Source: Rhodovulum sulfidophilum (lineage in GTDB: Bacteria > Pseudomonadota > Alphaproteobacteria > Rhodobacterales > Rhodobacteraceae). From it: 30,279 nt of DNA. Within the stretch, counting starts at the first letter, position 1. Each line of letters opens with the position of its first letter. The notes below the pieces were generated by a model. It did no database searches, was not told the origin of the DNA, and saw only the letters and a program-made list of their open reading frames with translations. The stretch spans positions 1-30,279 of the forward strand of contig QFPW01000032.1 of NCBI GenBank assembly GCA_003241785.1, written 5' to 3'. Made by a program: the position numbers and the translations under genes. Below, one piece after another: positions 1 through 7,372 of this stretch.

Positions 1-1
1 G

Positions 2-982
2 CGCGCGCTTGTCGCGCTGTTCCGCGACGAGAACCTGCGCCTGCGCCTGTTCCATGGCCGTGGCGGCTCGATCGGCCGGGGCGGGGGACCCACCCGCGAG
101 GCGATCATCGCGCAGCCGACCGGCGCGGTCGCGGGACAGATCCGGCTGACCGAGCAGGGCGAGGTCATCTCCTCGCGCTACTCCCACGCGGAAATCGGCC
201 ACGCGCATCTCGAAACGCTGGTCGCGGCCACGCTCGAGGCGACGCTGATGCCCGGGAAGGAGGCGCCGATCGAGGATTATATCGGCATCATGGACGAGAT
301 GTCGGACCATGCCTTTCGGGCCTATCGCGGCCTCGTGTTCGAGACCGAGGGGTTCGAGGAGTTCTTCTGGTCGTCGACGGTCATCAGCGAGATCGCGGCG
401 CTCAACATCGGCTCGCGCCCGGCCTCGCGCGCGAAGACCCGCGCGATCACCTCGCTCCGCGCCATCCCCTGGGTTTTCTCCTGGGCGCAGTGCCGGATCA
501 TGCTGCCGGCATGGTACGGTTTTGGCTCCGCCGTGGAGCAATGGTGCGCGGCGAACGGCGATCCCGAGGCCAGGCGCCTGGCCACGCTTTACGACGACTG
601 GCCGTTCTTTCACGCGATGGTGTCGAAGATCGAGCTGATGATCGGCAAGAGCGATCTCGCCATGGCCGCGAACTACGCCGATCTCTGCCAGGATCGCGAG
701 ATCCGCGACCGCGTCTTCGGCCAGATCAGCCGCGAGTGGCACCTGACCGCGCGTGCGCTGCGGAGGATCACCGGCACGTCGCCGGAAGAACGCGCCCGGC
801 GGGACGAAGCCAGGTCCGGACCGCGGCATCGCATGCCTTACCTCGACGCGCTGAACCATATCCAGGTCGAGCTTCTCAAGAAGATCCGGCTCGCCAGCCC
901 GGATGAAATCTCGGAGAAGACCCTGCGCGGCATCCTGCTCTCGATCAACGGCGTCGCCTCCGCGCTGCGCAACACGGGGTGA
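2..982 (+). CDS. ppc: Phosphoenolpyruvate carboxylase, C-terminal part
   Basis: This is the 3' end of a gene whose start lies left of the window. The enzyme carboxylates phosphoenolpyruvate with bicarbonate to oxaloacetate, an anaplerotic cytoplasmic reaction. About 326 residues are visible in a frame open from base 2. PEPC hallmarks are present: the glycine-rich loop FHGRGGSIGRGGGP near the start, QGEVI, GSRPASR, the segment LRAIPWVFSWAQCR and the typical ending ALRNTG. The ATG at 248 is internal, not the gene start. The frame looks intact. A hairpin followed by a T-rich stretch comes soon after the stop. The gene is a core metabolic marker and probably lies outside the catabolic island to its right. 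Confidence 0.95.
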   Translation, partial: RALVALFRDENLRLRLFHGRGGSIGRGGGPTREAIIAQPTGAVAGQIRLTEQGEVISSRYSHAEIGHAHLETLVAATLEATLMPGKEAPIEDYIGIMDEMSDHAFRAYRGLVFETEGFEEFFWSSTVISEIAALNIGSRPASRAKTRAITSLRAIPWVFSWAQCRIMLPAWYGFGSAVEQWCAANGDPEARRLATLYDDWPFFHAMVSKIELMIGKSDLAMAANYADLCQDREIRDRVFGQISREWHLTARALRRITGTSPEERARRDEARSGPRHRMPYLDALNHIQVELLKKIRLASPDEISEKTLRGILLSINGVASALRNTG

Positions 983-1014
983 GGCCGAAGCCGAGGGCGT
1001 TTACGACGCTGAGC

Positions 1015-1039
1015 GGCGGCGAAGCCGCCCGTTTGTATT
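1015..1039 (+). terminator. Candidate terminator of ppc
   Basis: A six-base stem, GGCGGC (1015-1020) with GCCGCC (1024-1029), has a GAA loop and is followed by GTTTGTATT. It lies about 30 bases after the ppc stop. The tail is only moderately T-rich. Confidence 0.5.
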
Positions 1040-1122
1040 GCGCTGGGGGCGCACAGGAACTGGATTCTCACCAGGGTAAGGCGGAAGACATTTGGTGTAT
1101 TCCGGATAGGGCGCACGACGGC

Positions 1123-1136
1123 AGCCCATGTGGGCT
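1123..1136 (-). terminator. Hairpin just after the FAH-remnant stop
   Basis: The inverted repeat AGCCCA/TGGGCT (1123-1128 and 1131-1136) directly abuts the minus-strand stop codon at 1137-1139. It is small and not followed by a T run on the minus strand. On the plus strand it is followed by TTTAT, so its direction of action is uncertain. Confidence 0.25.
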
Positions 1137-1415
1137 TTATGGACGCGTGACCGCCTGACGAATCGCACCGAAGAGCGGGGTGCCATCCGCGGCGCGGCAT
1201 TCCATCTCGACGCGGTCCCCATAGGACATGAACGGCGTCTTCGCGCCGCCGTCGTCCAGCAGTTCGATGCCGCGGCGCTCTGCGATGCAAGCGGAGCCGA
1301 TTTGTCGAAAGCTCGCGTTCGAGACGGTTCCGGAGCCGATGACCGTACCGGGAACGAGGTCACGGGAATAGGCGGCGTGCGCTACGAGTTCATCGAAGCC
1401 GAAAGCCATGTGGTA
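1137..1415 (-). pseudogene. Fumarylacetoacetase-family hydrolase, C-terminal remnant
   Basis: About 90 residues resemble the C-terminal end of the fumarylacetoacetate hydrolase (FAH) family, which cleaves fumaryl- or maleyl-pyruvate type products of ring fission. Visible signatures are the segment VIGSGTVSNAS, then CIAERR, and TPFMSYGDRVEME, ending with LFGAIRQAV. The N-terminal two thirds of the family, which carry the metal-binding acidic residues, are absent. The piece is joined directly to a permease fragment transcribed in the same direction, as expected from a deletion between two neighbouring genes. It cannot form an active enzyme by itself. The normal stop codon (TAA) is kept. Family assignment is from motif memory and is fairly secure; the original substrate is unknown. 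Confidence 0.75.
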
Positions 1416-2192
1416 GCCGTGGCGCTCATCAGGCCGGTCAGCGCCGCCGGAACGAGGAAGTCGCCGAAGAGGCCGCGGTAGCCAGTGGCGCCGATCTCGC
1501 GGGGCCGGCTCGTGTGACGCCTCGGGCAGTTCGACCCCGGTGGCGTCGGCGATCTCCCGCGCCTCTTCGATGCGGCCGCGGGAGACCAGCCACGCCACCG
1601 ACTCGGGCATCTTCCAGATGGCGAGCGGCAAAAGGGTGACGAGGGGAAGCGCGCCGATCAGGAACATGCCGCGCCAACCGACGTGGCCGAGGAGGAGGAT
1701 GGCCAGCGCCGCGGCGGCGAGGCTGCCAAGCGGCACGCCCGAATAGGTGATGGCGTTGCAGCGGTTTTTCTTCCCCTTCGGCGCGTACTCGGACACGAGC
1801 GCCGGGGTGGTTGTCAGAAGCACGCCCACGCCGAGACCGGTGAGGAAGCGGAACAGGCCGAAGGTCGAGGCGGTGTTCGTGACGGCGGTCGCGGCCATCG
1901 CCAGCGAGAACCAAGCATAGGCGCCGAGCATCATTTTCCGCCGTCCGAGGAAGTCGCCGATGCTAACGGCGACGAGCGCGCCGACGAGGACGCCGAGAGG
2001 CGCGTAACTTCCGAGCGCGCCGGCGAGGGCGGGGTCGACCGGGCCAATCTGCGTAGGATCGCGCAGGAAGGTCGACACCACGGTTCCGTACACGACGAGG
2101 TCGTAGCCGTCGAACATCAGGCCGACCGTCGCGAGGCCGATGATCCATGAAAGGGTTCGGAAGCGCTTGGCCTCCCGCGCGGGGGTGGGCAT
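1407..2192 (-). pseudogene. Aromatic-acid MFS permease, truncated and frameshifted
   Basis: This is the N-terminal part of a major facilitator permease of the aromatic acid:H+ symporter type. Starting at ATG 2192, with GGAGGAAC just upstream, the protein shows the cytoplasmic N-terminus, the helix GLMFDGYDLVVYGTV typical of AAHS members, the loop GDFLGRRK between helices 2 and 3, and about six membrane segments. Near 1500 the reading frame appears to shift: the next recognisable permease segment, GYRGLFGDFLVPAALTGLM, is in another frame. At about 1410 the permease ends and an FAH-family C-terminus begins. The second half of the transporter is lost. One continuous frame spans the whole chimera, so a hybrid polypeptide could be made, but it should not transport. 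Confidence 0.75.
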
Positions 2193-2274
2193 GGGGGTTC
2201 CTCCGGGTTTTCTGGAAGTGGGTGAGCCGGGAGGAGCGTTCCCGGCGGCACCGCTCCATGTGATTCTATTACGA

Positions 2275-2303
2275 CGTATACGCATGATTAGCATACGAGT
2301 CAA
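2275..2303 (-). promoter_or_regulatory. Candidate sigma-70 promoter of the MFS-FAH remnant
   Basis: Read on the minus strand, TTGACT (2303-2298) is separated by 17 bases from TATACG (2280-2275). This is a good match to a housekeeping promoter and lies about 85 bases before the permease start. It faces away from the marR-type gene and adjoins the palindrome at 2312. Confidence 0.5.
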
Positions 2304-2311
2304 TTAATGAT

Positions 2312-2321
2312 AAGCATGCTT
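2312..2321. promoter_or_regulatory. Palindrome, possible MarR operator
   Basis: AAGCATGCTT is a perfect ten-base palindrome in the AT-rich divergent region. A related element, TTAGCATAC, lies about 20 bases to the left and overlaps the minus-strand promoter spacer. Its position between the permease remnant and the MarR gene suggests an operator; this is inference only. Confidence 0.35.
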
Positions 2322-2372
2322 GCTATTTGCCGACGAATCGGGCAAGCTCCGGGGCAAGCTAGGAGTTCCCGC

Positions 2373-2852
2373 ATGGTCGACCTTTATGAGATGCCCGGAC
2401 ACCTCGTCCGGCGCCTTCACCAGATCTCGACAGCGCTCTTCGGCACGCGGATGGCGGAGGCGGGGATCGACCTGACTTCAGTGCAATTCGCGGCCCTGGT
2501 AGCAGTGCGAGAGAGCCCCGGGATCGACCAGGCGACGCTCGCCGGGCTGATCGCCTACGACCGGGTGACGATCGGGGGTGTCGTCGATCGACTCCTCGCT
2601 AAGGGCCTCGTCACCCGCGAGGTCAGCCCGCGCGACCGCCGTGCTCGGGTGCTGGAACTGAGCGACGCCGGGCAGGCGCTGCTCGAAAGAGCGATGCCGG
2701 TCGCGGTGGCGGTTCAAGGCGATATCCTGGAAGGCCTGCCTGTCGGGGAGCGCGACGGCTTCGTCGCCTTGCTCCGAAAGGCGACCGAGGCCGGCAACGA
2801 CCACAGCAGGGCGCCGCTCGTGCCCCTGGCCCGGGCCGAGCCCGCCGAATAG
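2373..2852 (+). CDS. MarR-family transcriptional regulator
   Basis: This is a DNA-binding regulator of about 159 residues, the usual MarR length. Such proteins are dimeric winged-helix repressors that often sense aromatic carboxylates. The winged-helix core runs roughly from residue 35 to 105, with the recognition region IDQATLAGLIAYDRVTIGG and the wing SPRDRRARVLELSDAG. The ATG at 2373 is preferred because AGGAG lies 8 bases upstream; the frame stays open back to 2307, but that start lacks a ribosome site and would add 22 atypical residues. It is divergent from the decayed permease/FAH chimera and upstream of a flavin hydroxylase, so it probably controlled a hydroxybenzoate-type locus. The effector is not deducible. 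Confidence 0.85.
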   Translation: MVDLYEMPGHLVRRLHQISTALFGTRMAEAGIDLTSVQFAALVAVRESPGIDQATLAGLIAYDRVTIGGVVDRLLAKGLVTREVSPRDRRARVLELSDAGQALLERAMPVAVAVQGDILEGLPVGERDGFVALLRKATEAGNDHSRAPLVPLARAEPAE

Positions 2853-2975
2853 CCTGGCCGCCGCCGGCCCGCTCTGCGAGGACCGGCATCATACCGACGT
2901 CCACAGACTGCGCGCGGTGACCGCTCCGGTCGCGGCCCGGAGTCACGCGTGCCCATAAGCCGGAGGAAATCAAGC

Positions 2976-4859
2976 ATGCAGTTCCATCTCGACGGCTTCC
3001 GCGCCGGAGACCCTTCGCATTTCGACGCCCACGCCGCGCCCGAGGTCATCGACGTCCTCATCGTCGGCTGCGGTCCGGCGGGCCTTACCCTCGCGGCGCA
3101 ACTCGCCGCGTTCCCGATAATCAGGACCCGGATCGTCGAGCAGAAGCCTGGGCCATTGGTGCTCGGCCAGGCCGACGGCATCGCCTGCCGCTCGATGGAA
3201 ATGTTCAACGCCTTCGGCTTCGCCGAACGCATTCTCAGGGAAGCCTACTGGGTCAACGAGACCACCTTTTGGAAGCCGGGCGACGGCGCCGATCGGAAGA
3301 TCGTCCGCCACGGCCGCGTCCCCGATACCGAGGAGGGACTGTCCGAGTTTCCCCACGTCATTCTCAACCAGGCGCGCGTCCACGACTTCTACTTGGAAAA
3401 AATGCGCAACGCCCCGAGCCGGCTCGAGCCCGACTACGGGCTCCGCCTCGTCGACCTGACCGTCCCAGTCGACCCGTCCGAGCCCGTCACCGTCCGGCTG
3501 CGGCCGATCGACGCCGACGACGACGCCCGCGACGAGATTGTCCGGGCACGCTACGTCGTTGGCTGCGACGGCGCCCGCTCCCGCGTCCGCCGCGCCATCG
3601 GCCGCGAGCTCAAGGGCGACGCGGCCAACCAGGCCTGGGGCGTAATGGACGTCCTCGCTTACACCGATTTTCCCGACATTCGCCTGAAGTGCGCCATCCA
3701 CTCGGCGAACGACGGCAATATCCTGATCATCCCGCGCGAAGGCGGCTATCTCGTCCGCCTTTATATTGAGCTCGACAAGCTCGGCACCGACGAGCGCGTC
3801 GCCTCGAAGAACATCACGAAGGACCAATTGATCGCCGCCGCGCAGCGTATCCTCCATCCCTACGTCCTCGACGTGAAGCAGGTCGCCTGGTGGTCGGTCT
3901 ACGAGATCGGCCAGCGCCTGACCGACAAATTCGACGACGTGCCCGCTGGCGAGGAGGCAAGCCGCCCACCGCGCGTATTCATCGCCGGTGACGCCTGCCA
4001 CACCCACAGCCCGAAGGCGGGCCAGGGGATGAACGTCTCGATGCAGGACACGTTCAATCTCGGCTGGAAGTTGGCCGCCGTGCTCTGCGGGCTCGCCGAC
4101 CCGATCCTCCTGCACACCTACTCCGCCGAGCGGCAGGGCATAGCCAGGGACTTGATCGACTTCGACGGCAAGTTCGCCAAGATGTTCAGCGCCAAGCCGA
4201 AGACCTCGCCCGACGACCCCGAGGGCGTCGATCCGGCGGAGTTTCAACGCTATTTCATCCAGCAAGGCCACTTCACCGCCGGCACCGCCACCCGCTACGC
4301 CCCCTCGGCGTTGACCGGCGACGGTGCCCACCAACATCTCGCGACGGGTTTCACCGTGGGAACGCGCTTCCACTCGGCGCCAGTGATCCGCGTCGCGGAC
4401 GCGAAGCCGATGCATATCGGCCATGTCGCCGAGGCAGATGGGCGGTGGCGGCTCTATCTCTTCGCGGGAGCGGACGGGCTCTGCCCGGGGTCGCACTTCG
4501 CGCGGCTCTGCGACTGGCTGGAGCGGGACGCGACCTCGCCGATCCGCCGTCACACATACGAGCACGAAAACCCCGACTCGTTCCTCGATGTCCGAGTGAT
4601 CCTACGCCAACCGCACCAAACGGTGTCCATGGATGAGCTACCTAACCTCCTCTGGCCGCGGAAGGGCCGCTACGGTTTGCGCGATTACGAGAAGGCCTTC
4701 TGCGTGGACCCGTCGCGTGACATCTTCGAGGCCCGAGGCATCAATGGAGAAAGCGGGTGCATGGTGGTGGTCCGCCCCGACCAGTACATCGCGGATGTCC
4801 TTCCTCTCGACGCCCACGAGGAGTTGGCCAGCTATTTCGACAGGCTTCTTCGCCGTTGA
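2976..4859 (+). CDS. FAD-dependent aromatic hydroxylase, MobA/phenol 2-monooxygenase type
   Basis: This flavoprotein monooxygenase of about 627 residues matches the length of 3-hydroxybenzoate 4-hydroxylase (MobA) and phenol 2-monooxygenases, which use NAD(P)H and O2 to add a hydroxyl ortho to a phenolic OH. The FAD-binding GCGPAG is at about residues 31-36. DGARSRVRR follows in the middle, then GDACHTHSPKAGQGMN, the second FAD motif. A C-terminal thioredoxin-like domain ends with VVVRPDQYIADVLPLD. The ATG at 2976 follows GGAGGAAA at good spacing; the frame extends to a GTG at 2949 that has no such site. With the neighbouring MarR, FAH remnant and aromatic-acid permease remnant it belongs to a partly decayed aromatic pathway. 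Phenol or 3-hydroxybenzoate specificity cannot be told by eye. Confidence 0.85.
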   Translation: MQFHLDGFRAGDPSHFDAHAAPEVIDVLIVGCGPAGLTLAAQLAAFPIIRTRIVEQKPGPLVLGQADGIACRSMEMFNAFGFAERILREAYWVNETTFWKPGDGADRKIVRHGRVPDTEEGLSEFPHVILNQARVHDFYLEKMRNAPSRLEPDYGLRLVDLTVPVDPSEPVTVRLRPIDADDDARDEIVRARYVVGCDGARSRVRRAIGRELKGDAANQAWGVMDVLAYTDFPDIRLKCAIHSANDGNILIIPREGGYLVRLYIELDKLGTDERVASKNITKDQLIAAAQRILHPYVLDVKQVAWWSVYEIGQRLTDKFDDVPAGEEASRPPRVFIAGDACHTHSPKAGQGMNVSMQDTFNLGWKLAAVLCGLADPILLHTYSAERQGIARDLIDFDGKFAKMFSAKPKTSPDDPEGVDPAEFQRYFIQQGHFTAGTATRYAPSALTGDGAHQHLATGFTVGTRFHSAPVIRVADAKPMHIGHVAEADGRWRLYLFAGADGLCPGSHFARLCDWLERDATSPIRRHTYEHENPDSFLDVRVILRQPHQTVSMDELPNLLWPRKGRYGLRDYEKAFCVDPSRDIFEARGINGESGCMVVVRPDQYIADVLPLDAHEELASYFDRLLRR

Positions 4860-5259
4860 GTTCGGCTGGCCTACCGGTGTCGGATCATTGCTTGGAGCTG
4901 GTTGAGGGGGCGGATGGCTTTCGTCGACGACCGCGGCGGCCTTCGGGAGCCGGCCTCGGTGGGCCAGCGACGCACCGCCAATTCGGCGCAGCTGCTTGCG
5001 CCGCCGCCGGACCTGCCCTCCCGCGGCCGTCGCTGGCCTCCGCGCCTTAACGGGCTCCCTTCAAAATGGGATGGGCCTTGTTCGGCGATCAGATGCCTCA
5101 GAAACCGTTCGATGTAGGAAATAGTCGATAGGGATCGCGCGGGGCTGGCGGGTACCGCGCTCCCCCTCATTACAGGGAGCGTCCTTCTGGTACCTTTCCC
5201 GACACCTTCGGTTAGGTGCCCTTCGAAAAGCTGCGCCGGTGCGGATCCTTCTCCGGCCA

Positions 5260-5530
5260 GGAACGCGGGCCTTGAGCGCCACCTTCACGTCGTGGAACGC
5301 CTCGACGACCAGGTTGCGCGGGGCGCCGATGAGCCGGCGCGGCGCCATCTGCTGGCTGGGCGTGTTCACCATCTCCGCCGCGACGAGCCGCTTGTCGCAA
5401 TGGAGTAGCGTCATCCGGCGTGCCAACGGGCCGCAGCACGCCCTTGAGAGCATCGGCGCCGGTGCCGGCGATCTGCAGCTGTAGCTTGCCCCGATCGCTC
5501 CAGAACCAAGACCCGAGAGCGTAGGGCGTG
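5260..5530 (-). pseudogene. Ferredoxin reductase C-terminal remnant, frameshifted
   Basis: On the minus strand, one frame reads GSWFWSDRGKLQLQIAG and continues to about 5410. A second frame then continues with DKRLVAAEMVNTP, followed by APRRLIGAP. This order parallels the C-terminus of the intact ferredoxin reductase at 12846-14018, which has WFWSDQGDWKLQIAG, then VVAVETVNDA, then SRRLLAGPE. At least one frameshift near 5410 breaks the copy, and the FAD- and NAD-binding domains are missing. It is too divergent to be a recent duplicate of the intact gene and more likely remains from another oxygenase system once located here. Confidence 0.6.
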
Positions 5531-5880
5531 GCGTTTCCCCTTGCCAGATGTTTCGGCGAGCTGTGTCTTCGTAAGCCGCTCCTCCGCCGCGATCGACCCG
5601 CGATCAGATCGCGCAGCTCCATCAATGCCGGCGGATCTGCGCCCGCGCGAGCCCCGCGCCGGGAGATCGGCCCGTGCGGCGCGGCGGTTTCCCACGCCTG
5701 ATCCTCAAGCCTCCACCTGTACGGCTGATGCGGTGGCTGACGGCATGGCGACCGCCAGGGGCACCGCCAAGTGAGTTGCTTCGACTATGATGTCGCGCTC
5801 ATCGCCACTCTAATCAGAGCCTAAGCAGGTTCCGACCTCCTCAAAGAATCCCTAGCAAAAAGTATGGAGTAGACGATTTC

Positions 5881-5930
5881 GCTAGACAAATGCCTAGCGA
5901 TCTGACAGCCGTCAATAGATGGGAGTCTAT
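5881..5930. repeat. Short inverted repeats upstream of the outer membrane protein gene
   Basis: GCTAG (5881-5885) and CTAGC (5894-5898) form an inverted repeat with an 8-base spacer; a third CTAGC occurs at 5852-5856. A second inverted pair, ATAGA/TCTAT, lies at 5915-5919 and 5926-5930. These lie in locally AT-rich DNA about 250 bases before the GTG start at 6182 and could be regulator sites. There is no independent support. Confidence 0.25.
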
Positions 5931-6181
5931 CCAGCGGCGGAGCGCGATGCTCAGCAACAAGCTGGCCCCACGGAGGAGGAAGATAAAAGCCATGCCACGT
6001 TAGCATTTGCGGCATGCGCGGATCGGCGTCAAAGCCGCCGTGGGATCCCGTCCAACCAAGAACATTACGCAATACGCCCTTCCCCGAAGTTCCGGGGCAG
6101 CGGCTTTCGATGAGCCTTTGGCAAGGAGGCCATCGACCTACGCGGTCCTCAAGAGCCGTCATCCAACAGCGAGGTAACGAT

Positions 6182-7147
6182 GTGATTCTACTTAGCAAAG
6201 GGCTCCTTTCGGTCGCCTTGGCCTCCCTTCTTGTTGCAGGCCCCGCCCTGGCGACAGAGGGGATCGCGCCAGCCGGACCGATCGGCGGCACCGATCTTAA
6301 CCAGGCGTTGCTGCCGCCACCGGGAATTTACCCCGGTCTGGTGGGCGGCGGCATCAACCTTCGCGACTACCACCTCGGCGGCGGCGCCGATCTGCCCGCC
6401 TCGGGCAATGTCGGCTTCGGCGCGCTTGGTGCGCTCGTCGTTTATCCGAAGATGGTGCTCGGCGGCCAAGTGGGATCGTCGATCGGCGTCGGGTACCAGC
6501 GGGTCTGCTTCGGGGTGGAGCCGGCGCCCGAGTCCTGCTCCGAAGGCGCCATGGACACCTATACGGACCTGTTCCTCTGGAGCAGGTTCTCGCCGAGCGA
6601 GGCCTTCTCGACCCAGCCCAAGACCGGGATCCCGATCCCCTATGGCACGGCCTTCATGGCGGGCGTAGGCGTCACCTGGCCGACCGGCGAATACAGCGCC
6701 ACCTCGCCGGTCAATGTCGGCTCGAATTTCTACACGATCTCGCCCAGCGTCGCGATCACCTATACCGCGCCCTCGTTCTTCACGGCGGCGCCGGGCCACG
6801 CCACGCAGCTGAGCGCGCGGCTGTTCTACAATTACTACACCGAGAACAGCGACACGAACTACGACACCGGCGATACGGTCTCGATCGATTTCAGCGCCTC
6901 CGAGATCGCCGGCCCCTGGCAATTCGGCGTGACCGGGACCGGCTGGGTGCAGATCTCGGACGATACCGTGGATGGCGTGAGCAACGGTGTTCGCGCCAGC
7001 GCGCTGAATGTGGGGCCGATCGCGCAATACGGCTTCCAGCTCGGCGGCAGCCCGGCGTTCATCAAGGCGAAATACCTGTGGATGGTCGGGGGCGAATACA
7101 TTCCCCAGTCCGATGGCCTCACGGTGAGCATGGGTATCTCGTTCTGA
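6182..7147 (+). CDS. SphA/MetA-pathway-type outer membrane protein
   Basis: This is a predicted outer membrane beta-barrel of about 321 residues, of the kind found in phenol and aromatic degradation clusters (SphA / Phenol_MetA_deg family), thought to help hydrophobic compounds cross the outer membrane. The start is taken as GTG 6182, preceded by GAGGT at six bases; the overlapping ATG at 6180 is followed at once by TGA. The N-terminus is a clear signal peptide cleaved after about residue 24 (VAGPALA). The rest is rich in glycine, aromatic and alternating polar/hydrophobic residues, and the protein ends in phenylalanine, as expected for barrel assembly. It precedes the TRAP operon by 225 bases and is separated from it by a hairpin, so it is probably a separate transcript with a related role. 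Confidence 0.75.
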   Translation: MILLSKGLLSVALASLLVAGPALATEGIAPAGPIGGTDLNQALLPPPGIYPGLVGGGINLRDYHLGGGADLPASGNVGFGALGALVVYPKMVLGGQVGSSIGVGYQRVCFGVEPAPESCSEGAMDTYTDLFLWSRFSPSEAFSTQPKTGIPIPYGTAFMAGVGVTWPTGEYSATSPVNVGSNFYTISPSVAITYTAPSFFTAAPGHATQLSARLFYNYYTENSDTNYDTGDTVSIDFSASEIAGPWQFGVTGTGWVQISDDTVDGVSNGVRASALNVGPIAQYGFQLGGSPAFIKAKYLWMVGGEYIPQSDGLTVSMGISF

Positions 7148-7172
7148 CCGAAGGTCGCCACCGATTCCCGAA

Positions 7173-7200
7173 CCGGCGCCACTTCGAAGAGCGGCGCCGG
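7173..7200 (+). terminator. Stem-loop after the outer membrane protein gene
   Basis: CCGGCGCC (7173-7180) pairs perfectly with GGCGCCGG (7193-7200) around a 12-base loop, starting 25 bases after the stop codon. There is no T run, so it may be a weak or factor-assisted terminator, or an RNA-stabilising structure. Confidence 0.4.
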
Positions 7201-7295
7201 AACTTCCGCCTCCCACGAAAGAAATGAATCCAGATCGCGATGGAACACGATTCGGGGTCGCTTTTCCGAGCCAAAGACGCTATCAAGAATAGAAT

Positions 7296-7322
7296 TGGAA
7301 TCAGATTCCGATAAACGGAATC
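7296..7322. promoter_or_regulatory. IclR-like operator upstream of the TRAP/P450 operon
   Basis: TGGAATC-A-GATTCC (7296-7309) is a near-perfect palindrome very like the E. coli IclR box TGGAAATNATTTCCA. GATTCCG (7304-7310) also pairs with CGGAATC (7316-7322) across five bases, so three half-sites stand in a row. The elements end 50 bases before the TRAP binding-protein start. An IclR-family gene lies at the far end of the same strand's gene row (20530), making it the likely ligand; this is inference. Confidence 0.55.
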
Positions 7323-7372
7323 AAATCGCTGCGACATATACGTCGCGCAGAAGCCAAGGGAGGGCGACAAGA

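Larger units (their letters stand above)
4860..6181. other. Gene-poor 1.3 kb region with degenerate sequence
   Basis: No intact gene is recognised here. The only interpretable coding remnant is a minus-strand ferredoxin reductase fragment at about 5260-5530, listed separately. Short open frames elsewhere are arginine- and proline-rich and look like high-GC noise. From about 5820 the DNA becomes more AT-rich and holds short inverted repeats, listed separately, before the outer membrane protein gene. No transposase fragment was identified, although the mixture of broken coding sequence suggests past rearrangement. Confidence 0.6.

Noticed and set aside
2970..4565. Minus-strand open frame of 531 codons opposite the flavin hydroxylase
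   Set aside because: It is a shadow of the real gene, with no domain and improbable composition.
5150..5225. Possible insertion-sequence end near the ferredoxin reductase remnant
   Set aside because: No terminal inverted repeat pair, target duplication or transposase motif could be identified.
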